NCBI GenBank assembly: GCA_947462425.1
Contig: CANHPI010000090.1
Coordinates: forward strand, 1-8,989
Origin: Bacteroidota bacterium
Lineage (GTDB): Bacteria > Bacteroidota > Bacteroidia > B-17B0 > B-17BO
Length of the DNA: 8,989 nucleotides
Reading direction: 5' to 3'
In this document: piece after piece, positions 1 through 5,541 of the stretch
Numbering within the stretch: the stretch's first letter is position 1
Layout: every line of letters starts with the position of its first letter
Notes under the pieces: generated by a model
Seen by the model: only the letters and a program-made list of their open reading frames with translations
What the model was told of the DNA's origin: nothing
Databases searched by the model: none
Made by a program: the position numbers and the translations under genes

Positions 1-395
1 TGAACTTTTAATTTGCACTGTTTTAGTAATTAAATTTGTACTTAACCTGGAGTGAATATTGCACCTTGTTGAGGCATTAAAAATAAGTAAAAAACAAAAG
101 CCGAACTTTTAAAGATCTCTCTATAAAGTCCGGCTTAGTAAACCCTTTTCCATTCCAAATATGAACGGCATCCTTGAAGATACTAGGGATCTTACTGGGA
201 TTTGGGATTTGTACGGGCACCTTTTGAAAGAGGACTAAAATCCCTGCCTGTAAAAATCAATCAAAGAAAAAATGACTGTAAGAATAATGCTGGACTAAGA
301 TTGTCTCACTTATAACTTGTTTGGTAAAACAAATCAATAATTGAAAAAATTGTACTTTTGTATTAGCTCCTATGCTTTGAAGCACTATAAAAAAA
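1..395. other. Intergenic region without a convincing gene
   Basis: No start-to-stop gene can be supported here. On the minus strand one frame stays open from 256 down to a TAA at 77-79 (59 sense codons) but has no ATG; its only conventional alternative start is a GTG at 218-220. Its translation includes IPSIFKDAVHIWNGKGF, which I do not recognise. The stretch contains a strong hairpin (98-136) and a short tandem GGGATTT pair near 198-210. A TACTTTTG box at 353-360 matches the -7 element of Bacteroidota promoters on the plus strand, but no TTG lies at the right distance upstream. The region could be the decayed end of a gene or mobile element, or plain intergenic DNA. Confidence 0.5.
89..136 (-). 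terminator. Hairpin with U-rich tail, minus strand
   Basis: AAGCCG (98-103) pairs with CGGCTT (131-136), and after one A-C mismatch ACTTT (105-109) pairs with AAAGT (125-129), giving an 11-bp stem around a loop of about 15 nt. Read on the minus strand, the hairpin is followed by a T-rich run (complement of 91-97). That suits intrinsic termination of leftward transcription, possibly read-through from the M13 peptidase gene about 290 nt upstream. The loop is longer than usual, so an inverted repeat with another role is possible. Confidence 0.45.
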
Positions 396-500
396 ATGAA
401 CCATTTAAAAAGCAATAAAAAAATCATTTACCATATTACGATTCTTTTATTAGGAGCTGTATACATTTCATCATTTTCTTTTATTTGGAAAGCTTTATAA
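396..500 (+). CDS. Possible 34-residue membrane peptide (doubtful)
   Basis: A small frame runs ATG to TAA and encodes 34 residues: a basic start (MNHLKSNKK) followed by one hydrophobic stretch of about 20 residues and a basic end (IWKAL). This would suit a single-pass membrane peptide. An A-rich leader precedes the ATG, as is typical of this phylum, and a TACTTTTG box (353-360) lies 35 nt upstream, although without a matching -33 element. The last 73 nt run antisense to the conserved 3' end of the M13 peptidase gene, so the hydrophobicity may be a by-product of that overlap. I know no family for it. It may well be a chance frame. Confidence 0.15.
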   Translation: MNHLKSNKKIIYHITILLLGAVYISSFSFIWKAL

Positions 501-2446
501 AATTCATCAAAGTTTGTAAGCACTCCATTTACTCTATATTTGGCGGGTGTATGGCTATCTGTAGATAGAATCTTACGAAGTTCTGAATCTTTAGCAATGT
601 ATTTAGAGCCTTGGGCATAGGCAATAAAAAATCTTTGTTCATCATTAAATCCATCAATTATTTTTAGCTTTTTTCCAATTAGTGTTTTTTTGTAGGCATA
701 AAAGGCAATTGTTACCCCTCCCAGTTCTGCAATATTCTCTCCTTGTGTTAATTTACCATTGACATGCAAAGAATCAATTACAATGTAAGAATTAAACTGC
801 TCTATTATTTTATTTTTTCTTAGCTTAAAATTATTGTAATCAGTTGTTGTCATCCACATTCTCATATTGCCTTCCGCATCAAATTTCACACCGTTATCAT
901 CAAATCCATGTGTGAATTCATGCCCAATAATAGACCCGATACGAGCGTAATTTGCAGCGGCGTCAAAACTATAATTATAGTAAGGCGTTTGTATAAAGGC
1001 AGCTGGAAAAGTAATATCATTAGTCGAAGGATTATAGTATGCCGTAACAGTTAAAGTGTTTTCCAGCCATTTAGTTCGATCAACAGGTTTTTGTAATTGA
1101 TTTATATTTTGTTTAAACTTAAATGCATTAATTCTACAAATATTTCCCCAATAACTTTCTTTTGTAATAACTAAACCTGAATAATCATCCCATTTTTCGG
1201 GATAACCTATATTTCTTGTGACCAATTTAAGTTTTCTTATAGCTTCTTTTTTCGAAGAATCAGATAACCATAAATTCGAGTTTATCCTTTCTTCATAGGT
1301 GTTACTTATATTATCAATTATTTTATTTATATTTTGTTTTACATTTCTATCAAAGTATCTATTAACGTACTCTTCCGCTAATAAATCGCTTATACAAAAG
1401 TTTACAATTTCATGTATTTTTTCCCATCGAGGCTTGCATTTAATTGTATTACCTCCCCCTTCATTAAATTGGCTTAGTGCCTTGGCGAAATCATTTGATA
1501 AATATGGCGCACATGATATAAGTAAATTTGCTGTAGCATAGTCTTTTAATGTTGTGACTGTAGTACTTTTAAGTAAATCATTAAGTCGCTTAAAATAATC
1601 TACAGTTGCGACAATGGTTGTATCAGGCTGTTTAATTCCAAGTTCTTTAAAATATATATTCCATTTGAATTCAGGAGTTAAAACTGCCAATTCATCCTTT
1701 GTATACTTGTTATACATTTTTTCAATGTCGCGCATAGCAGTGTTTGTCATCGCGTTTTCAATCAATAATTTTTCAAATTGAAAAACATTATTTACCTTTT
1801 CTTTGATTTCATTTTCTTTTACACCAATTAAGCCAAATAGTTTCGACAAATAGTTTTGATAGTCAATTCTTTTAGTTTCAAATTGAGGTTCCAGATAAAA
1901 ATCTCTTCCGCCTAAACCACCGGAATATTGAAAAATATAAAATGCATTTTTATTACTATTTTTTAAATCAGCCATAATTTCATAACCAAATAGTAATTTT
2001 ATTCCTGATAAATCAAATTTTGCTTTCAGTTTAATGAAATCATCTTTTGATTGAATAATACTAATTTGATTTAACTGATTAAGTATTGGTTCATATCCTT
2101 GTTTATCTATTGTTAAAGTGTCCATTCCTATCTTATAAAAATCTACCAATTTATTTATATTAGGATTTGATGATTTGATAGTTCCTGCTGAAATGTCGTC
2201 ATAGATTTTTTTAATGTTAATTCTATTTTGATTTCTTATTTCCATTTTAGTTCCATATTTTGATTCATTGTCAGGTAGTTTTGTGTTTTTTAACCACGAG
2301 CCATTACAGTATGTATAAAATTCTTTACTTGGATTTATAGACGTATCCATATAGCTAATCTCAATTCCTGATTTTTGTCCGATAACTTGTTTGGGAAACA
2401 TTAATATTATGTTTATTATTAAAATAAGATATCTCATGATTTTCAT
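428..2446 (-). CDS. M13 (neprilysin/PepO-like) zinc metallopeptidase, secreted
   Basis: A 672-residue protein of the usual length for M13 endopeptidases, which cleave short peptides. Residues 1-23 form a probable signal peptide (hydrophobic core LILIINIILMF, no lipobox), so it should act in the periplasm or outside the cell. The N-terminal M13 domain spans about 35-415 and the catalytic domain about 465-672. The zinc motif HEFTH is at 509-513, and the third ligand is Glu570 in GENIAELGG. His632 and Arg638 match the substrate-contacting His and Arg of neprilysin, and the protein ends in the family-typical Trp. Two motifs are unusual: TAYY (468-471) instead of NAYY or NAFY, and Glu574 where the family normally has Asp after ENIA. 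The start at 2446 keeps the full signal peptide; Met4 (2437) is an alternative. It stands alone, with no clear promoter. Family assignment is secure; substrate and full activity are not known. Confidence 0.95.
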   Translation of the reverse strand: MKIMRYLILIINIILMFPKQVIGQKSGIEISYMDTSINPSKEFYTYCNGSWLKNTKLPDNESKYGTKMEIRNQNRINIKKIYDDISAGTIKSSNPNINKLVDFYKIGMDTLTIDKQGYEPILNQLNQISIIQSKDDFIKLKAKFDLSGIKLLFGYEIMADLKNSNKNAFYIFQYSGGLGGRDFYLEPQFETKRIDYQNYLSKLFGLIGVKENEIKEKVNNVFQFEKLLIENAMTNTAMRDIEKMYNKYTKDELAVLTPEFKWNIYFKELGIKQPDTTIVATVDYFKRLNDLLKSTTVTTLKDYATANLLISCAPYLSNDFAKALSQFNEGGGNTIKCKPRWEKIHEIVNFCISDLLAEEYVNRYFDRNVKQNINKIIDNISNTYEERINSNLWLSDSSKKEAIRKLKLVTRNIGYPEKWDDYSGLVITKESYWGNICRINAFKFKQNINQLQKPVDRTKWLENTLTVTAYYNPSTNDITFPAAFIQTPYYNYSFDAAANYARIGSIIGHEFTHGFDDNGVKFDAEGNMRMWMTTTDYNNFKLRKNKIIEQFNSYIVIDSLHVNGKLTQGENIAELGGVTIAFYAYKKTLIGKKLKIIDGFNDEQRFFIAYAQGSKYIAKDSELRKILSTDSHTPAKYRVNGVLTNFDEFYKAFQIKENDEMYTAPNKRIVIW

Positions 2447-2642
2447 ATTGATTTTTTTAATGCTGATCTGTTTTCATTTTAAAAATGTTTTTTGCAAAAG
2501 AGATATGCTTTTGGATATGGGTCTTTCGTCATTTTTGTGTAATTTGAGACCTAAAATACAGTTTTTAAACAGAAACTGGACTGACTCGAACATTAATTCC
2601 TTGAAAATAAACTCTTTTAAATTTAGTTGATTCTCTTAAATC
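2447..2642. other. AT-rich leader region of the M13 peptidase gene
   Basis: I see no gene here. It lies between the peptidase start and the tRNA terminator and should contain the peptidase promoter, but no clear TTG-N19-TAnnTTTG match appears on the minus strand. A plus-strand frame across it (2391-2630) is hydrophobic only because it reads the antisense of the signal peptide and T-rich spacer. Confidence 0.4.
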
Positions 2643-2675
2643 AAAAAACCCCATTTTCTTGCGAAAATGAGGTTT
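2643..2675 (-). terminator. Intrinsic terminator of the tRNA-Leu gene
   Basis: A hairpin with loop TTGC (2659-2662): CATTTTC (2652-2658) pairs with GAAAATG (2663-2669), then one C-A mismatch, then AAACC (2646-2650) pairs with GGTTT (2671-2675). On the minus strand a run of six T follows (complement of 2643-2648). It begins about 37 nt past the tRNA 3' end and suits termination of that transcript. The plus strand also has a short T-rich tail, so it could act both ways. Confidence 0.8.
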
Positions 2676-2711
2676 ATTTTTAGCTTGACATTTGGAAGCT
2701 ATCAAGCTTAG

Positions 2712-2790
2712 TACCCAGTGCCGGACTCGAACCGGCACGGTTTCCCACAGGTGTTTGAGACCAGCGCGTCTACCATTCCGCCAACTGGGC
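2712..2790 (-). tRNA. tRNA-Leu, anticodon CAA
   Basis: A cloverleaf of 79 nt can be folded on the minus strand. The acceptor GCCCAGT pairs with ACTGGGT (first pair G-U). The D stem is GCG/CGC, the T arm GCCGG-TTCGAGT-CCGGC, and the discriminator A, as leucine tRNAs require. The variable arm is long (11 nt), which marks a class II tRNA. The anticodon loop CTCAAAC places CAA at 34-36, reading UUG codons. No CCA is encoded: the genome continues CTA after the discriminator. The anticodon stem CTGGT/ACCTG has a T-T mismatch at pair 28-42, with the other four pairs intact. A terminator follows downstream and no other tRNA gene is adjacent. A second copy of its first nucleotides lies 77 nt upstream. 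Confidence 0.95.
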
Positions 2791-2836
2791 ATTTAGTTTT
2801 TTGTATTGCTTACTCTGCAATCCTGGCTCGTTTACC

Positions 2837-2854
2837 TCCCGATAGTTATCGGGA
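2837..2854. repeat. Perfect palindrome, 8-bp arms
   Basis: TCCCGATA (2837-2844) and TATCGGGA (2847-2854) are perfect inverted arms around GT. The element is GC-rich against its AT-rich surroundings and has no T tract, so it is a poor terminator. From memory, similar CCCGATAG-CTATCGGG palindromes are scattered between genes in Bacteroidota genomes, but I could not check that here. A protein-binding site or an extragenic repeat are both possible. Confidence 0.6.
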
Positions 2855-2871
2855 CCGCCAGCTGGGCATTT
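2855..2871 (-). repeat. Duplicate of the tRNA-Leu 5' end (remnant)
   Basis: These 17 nt match 2778-2794, which covers the first 13 nt of the tRNA-Leu plus 4 nt of flank, with one difference (G at 2861 for A at 2784). Both have the same orientation, 77 nt apart. Nothing beyond the 5' end resembles the tRNA: the palindrome follows directly. It could be the stump of a deleted second tRNA-Leu gene or the trace of a recombination or insertion event. Confidence 0.6.
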
Positions 2872-2955
2872 TCTCAAAATCAGTACTTTAAATGATAATG
2901 ATGGGCTGCAAATGTAATCAGAATTTTAATGAATCGAAAAAAACAATTGAAAATA

Positions 2956-2985
2956 TTGTAAAAACCACTAAAATTGATACATTTG
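2956..2985 (+). promoter_or_regulatory. Bacteroidota-type promoter of prs
   Basis: TTG at 2956-2958, a 19-nt spacer, and TACATTTG at 2978-2985 match the phylum's primary sigma promoter (TTTG or TTG, 17-21 nt, TAnnTTTG). Transcription should begin near 2990-2993, only about 8-10 nt before the ATG at 3000. Its position decides between the two candidate starts of prs. Confidence 0.75.
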
Positions 2986-2999
2986 CATCGCTAAAAAAA

Positions 3000-3932
3000 A
3001 TGGAAACAGACGTTAGATTATTTTCAGGTAGTGCAACAAACTCTCTTGCCGAACAGATTGCCGATTCTTACGGAAAAGAGTTGGGTAAAATGTCTCATTA
3101 TCGCTTTAGCGATGGCGAAATACAAGTGTCTTACGATGAAAGTATTCGCGGACAAAGTGTGTTTGCAATTCAGTCAACCATGCCGCCAACTGATAATTTA
3201 ATGGAATTGTTATTAATGTTGGACGCTGCAAAACGCGCATCAGCAAAAGAAGTAATTGCAGTTCTTCCTTATTTTGGTTATGCCCGTCAGGATAGAAAAG
3301 ATCAGCCTCGTGTAGCCATTGGTGCTAAATTAGTAGCTGATATGCTTGCTTTAGCAGGTGCTACCCGTGTAATGACCATGGACTTGCATGCTGACCAAAT
3401 TCAAGGATTTTTTGATATCCCTGTTGATCATTTATATGCCTCATCTATATTTTTACCATATATACAATCGTTAAATTTACCTAACTTAACCATTGCAGCT
3501 CCTGATATGGGAGGTAGTAAGCGCGCAAATGCTTATTCCAAACATTTAAAATCTGAAATCGTAATTTGCTATAAACAACGAACAAAAGCCAATGTTGTTG
3601 ATCACATGACTGCAATTGGTGAAATAGAAGGAAGAAATATAGTTTTAGTAGATGATTTAGTAGATACTGGCGGCACTTTGTGTAAGGCTGCAGATATGAT
3701 GATGGAACGAGGAGCCTTAAGTGTTAGAGCAGTTTGTACTCATGCTATTTTATCAGGTAAGGCCTATGAAAATATTGAAAACTCTAAATTAACGGAATTA
3801 ATAGTAACTGATACAGTTCCTTTAAAACAACAAAGTCTTAAAATTAAAGTGCTCAGCGTTGCTGAACTATTTGCTAAAGTAATTCATAGTGTACAAAACT
3901 ATGAATCCATTAGTAGTAATTTTATAATGTAA
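3000..3932 (+). CDS. prs: Ribose-phosphate pyrophosphokinase (PRPP synthetase)
   Basis: Makes 5-phosphoribosyl 1-diphosphate from ribose 5-phosphate and ATP in the cytoplasm, feeding purine, pyrimidine, histidine and NAD synthesis. With the start at 3000 it has 310 residues, the normal length for class I enzymes. Visible motifs are FSDGE (36-40), YARQDRK (94-100) in the ATP-binding region, the signature DLHADQIQGFFDIPVDHL (128-145), and the PRPP-binding loop VLVDDLVDTGGTL (215-227). The frame extends upstream to an ATG at 2892, but those 36 extra residues (starting MIMMGCKCNQN) do not resemble the family, and the promoter lies inside them, so METDVRLFSG is the likely N-terminus. rplY follows after 78 nt with no promoter I can see, which suggests cotranscription; the prs-rplY pairing is common in bacteria. 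Identification is very secure. Confidence 0.97.
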   Translation: METDVRLFSGSATNSLAEQIADSYGKELGKMSHYRFSDGEIQVSYDESIRGQSVFAIQSTMPPTDNLMELLLMLDAAKRASAKEVIAVLPYFGYARQDRKDQPRVAIGAKLVADMLALAGATRVMTMDLHADQIQGFFDIPVDHLYASSIFLPYIQSLNLPNLTIAAPDMGGSKRANAYSKHLKSEIVICYKQRTKANVVDHMTAIGEIEGRNIVLVDDLVDTGGTLCKAADMMMERGALSVRAVCTHAILSGKAYENIENSKLTELIVTDTVPLKQQSLKIKVLSVAELFAKVIHSVQNYESISSNFIM

Positions 3933-3937
3933 TTACA

Positions 3938-3978
3938 CTCGCATTAAATAAAAAATCGATGTAAATAAAATGAGCGAG
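3938..3978 (+). other. Imperfect inverted repeat in the prs-rplY gap
   Basis: CTCG (3938-3941) and CATT (3942-3945) can pair with CGAG (3975-3978) and AATG (3969-3972), with a 2-nt bulge (AG at 3973-3974). There is no T tract, so it is unlikely to terminate transcription. It could be a processing site or leader structure of the rplY part of the transcript, or chance. Confidence 0.25.
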
Positions 3979-4010
3979 CATTTTAAATATATCACAAAAA
4001 AATAAACAAA

Positions 4011-4592
4011 ATGAAATCAGTAAAATTGAGCGGTTCGTTAAGAACGAACGTAGGAAAAGTAGACGCTAAAGCAATCCGTTTAAAAGGACTTGTACCTTGC
4101 GTAATTTATGGTGGAACAGAACAAATTCACTTTCAAGCAGATGAGCGTGCATTTAAACCTGTTATTTTCACTCCAAATGCACACATCGTAGAAATTGATT
4201 TAGATGGTAAAGTATACAAAACTGTTTTACAAGAAGCACAATATCATAAAATCACTGACAAATTAATTCACGCTGACTTTTTACAAATTGTTGAAGGGAA
4301 ACCCGTAACGGCTAATATTCCAGTAGTTTTAACAGGTCAATCTGAAGGTGTTAAAAAAGGAGGGAAGTTAGTTTTAAAAATGCGTAAATTAAAAGTACGT
4401 GGTATTGCAGCAGATTTACCGGATTCTATTGAAGTAAGTATTTCTAAATTAGATATCGGTAATTCGGTTTCTGTTGGAGATATTACTATCGAAGGTGCAA
4501 CATTATTAAATGCTAAAAACGTATCGGTTGTTTCTGTAACAACAACTCGTGCGGTTGCTGCTGAAAATAATGCTGCTCCGGCTAAAAAATAA
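4011..4592 (+). CDS. rplY: Large-subunit ribosomal protein bL25 (Ctc/TL5 form)
   Basis: Binds 5S rRNA in the large ribosomal subunit. At 193 residues it is the long, two-domain form: the N-terminal 5S-binding domain (about 1-90; note SLRTNVGKVDAKAIR at 9-23 and VPCVIYGG at 28-35) and the C-terminal TL5 beta domain (about 95-180), with an Ala/Lys-rich tail ending AAPAKK. Escherichia coli has only the first domain. The ATG follows an A-rich leader (AAAAAATAAACAAA) and no Shine-Dalgarno sequence, as usual in this phylum. It sits 78 nt downstream of prs on the same strand with no promoter match in the gap, so it is probably read from the prs promoter. A strong terminator closes the unit about 20 nt after the stop. 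Confidence 0.95.
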   Translation: MKSVKLSGSLRTNVGKVDAKAIRLKGLVPCVIYGGTEQIHFQADERAFKPVIFTPNAHIVEIDLDGKVYKTVLQEAQYHKITDKLIHADFLQIVEGKPVTANIPVVLTGQSEGVKKGGKLVLKMRKLKVRGIAADLPDSIEVSISKLDIGNSVSVGDITIEGATLLNAKNVSVVSVTTTRAVAAENNAAPAKK

Positions 4593-4605
4593 ATTTAATT
4601 CTTAA

Positions 4606-4645
4606 CACAAAAAATCCTCTTTCGGTTTCGAGAGAGGATTTTTTT
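4606..4645. terminator. Bidirectional terminator between rplY and the LON-domain gene
   Basis: AAATCCTCTTTCG (4612-4624) pairs with CGAGAGAGGATTT (4629-4641): 13 bp with one T-G wobble and a GTTT loop. Seven T (4639-4645) end it on the plus strand, and the A run at 4608-4614 supplies the T tract on the minus strand. It therefore suits both convergent genes, rplY and the LON-domain gene. Confidence 0.9.
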
Positions 4646-4705
4646 ATGCCTTAATCCGAACTATTTTTAAAGTCTCAAGAAAATTAATTTCATGAACTAA
4701 AAAAA

Positions 4706-5308
4706 CTAATTCAATATGAACTTAGATTTCAGTTCATTTTCGGTTTTTATTAAATGAATGAACAATCTGATTTTCGGTTTTAAAAATGCTTCTTTTTTAG
4801 CAGAAGTTTTTGCTTTTATTAATTCATATTTATCTAGTGAAGATAGTTCTAATAAACGAGCTATATCATAAATTGTAGAACTATCAAAAGCATCAATAGA
4901 AATTATGTTTTCTTGAGAAATCCACATATAATCTTTTATTAATTCCTGAATCAAAAGTGAGGGTTTTTCATTCAAATCTTCTTCATATTGTATAATACCT
5001 GCGCCATATAATTTTGGCGGAAGTACTACAGAATAATCAATCAGTTTAAAAACCCGCACTCCTTCAATGGCAATATCCATTTCTCCATTTTCAAAGCAAT
5101 TGATAACATTGCTAATTTTAACTTCTATGCCATAATCACCCATTGATTTTTGGTTTATAAATGGAATGCCAAAATGGGCTTGATTTTGTAAACAATCAGT
5201 GACTAATTGTTTATAGCGCTCTTCAAAAATGTGAAGCGTTTTTGTTTCGCCGGGTAACAAAACCATATTTAAAGGAAACATGGGAATTGTGAGTTTTTGC
5301 ATTGCCAT
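4706..5308 (-). CDS. LON peptidase N-terminal (substrate-binding) domain protein
   Basis: A 200-residue stand-alone version of the LON N-terminal, PUA-like domain, without the ATPase or protease parts of Lon. The N-terminal signature is clear: IPMFPLNMVLLPGETKTLHI (8-27) followed by FEERYKQLVTDCL (28-40), matching the family pattern of P-L-x-x-V-L-x-P-G then H-I-F-E-x-R-Y. A beta-rich core follows to about 115, then a mainly helical C-terminal part. No signal peptide or membrane segment is seen, so it is cytoplasmic. Its role is not established; in Lon the domain contributes to substrate recognition, and a role in protein quality control is only inferred. Met3 (5302) is an equally possible start. 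It is transcribed away from the S41 protease gene and meets rplY at a shared terminator. I found no convincing promoter in the divergent gap. Confidence 0.9.
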   Translation of the reverse strand: MAMQKLTIPMFPLNMVLLPGETKTLHIFEERYKQLVTDCLQNQAHFGIPFINQKSMGDYGIEVKISNVINCFENGEMDIAIEGVRVFKLIDYSVVLPPKLYGAGIIQYEEDLNEKPSLLIQELIKDYMWISQENIISIDAFDSSTIYDIARLLELSSLDKYELIKAKTSAKKEAFLKPKIRLFIHLIKTENELKSKFILN

Positions 5309-5541
5309 TTTATTACTGTTTAATGGGTTTATTTATCTTAACTCGGGGATTTTTTTAATAATAAATTTATAAAAACAACAATAGTTATTTTTTACAAATG
5401 TGTAAAACCCCTTTTCGAATTATTAAATCTATTATGATAACAAACAAAGCGCTACATTATTTGTTTTATAAAAAAACATAAAAGCGAAAATTAAATACAA
5501 TTTTTACCTTATTTTTATATTGAAAATTTAATAATCAAAAA
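5309..5541. promoter_or_regulatory. Divergent promoter region, motifs unclear
   Basis: This very AT-rich gap separates two divergent genes and must hold both promoters. Candidate boxes are weak: TACCTTAT about 35 nt before the S41 start on the plus strand, and TAAATTTA on the minus strand about 50 nt before the LON-domain start. Neither has a TTG at the expected 17-21 nt, so I assign no exact site. Confidence 0.35.

Noticed and set aside
1299..1541. Plus-strand 80-codon frame
   Set aside because: It lies entirely antisense within the M13 peptidase gene, and its hydrophobic content mirrors that gene's codons; no start context or family features.
2391..2630. Plus-strand 79-codon hydrophobic frame
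   Set aside because: It starts at TTG and reads the antisense of the peptidase signal peptide and the T-rich spacer; the hydrophobicity is a composition effect.
2565..2792. Minus-strand 75-codon frame (MPSWRNGRRAGL...)
   Set aside because: It translates the tRNA-Leu gene and its terminator, a classic false protein from a tRNA locus.
2892..2999. N-terminal extension of prs beginning MIMMGCKCNQN
   Set aside because: It does not resemble the family, and a promoter lies inside it; the 310-residue form from 3000 has the normal length.
4608..4645. Riboswitch or leader for the downstream gene
   Set aside because: The perfect-stem hairpin with T tracts on both sides between convergent genes is fully explained as a bidirectional terminator.
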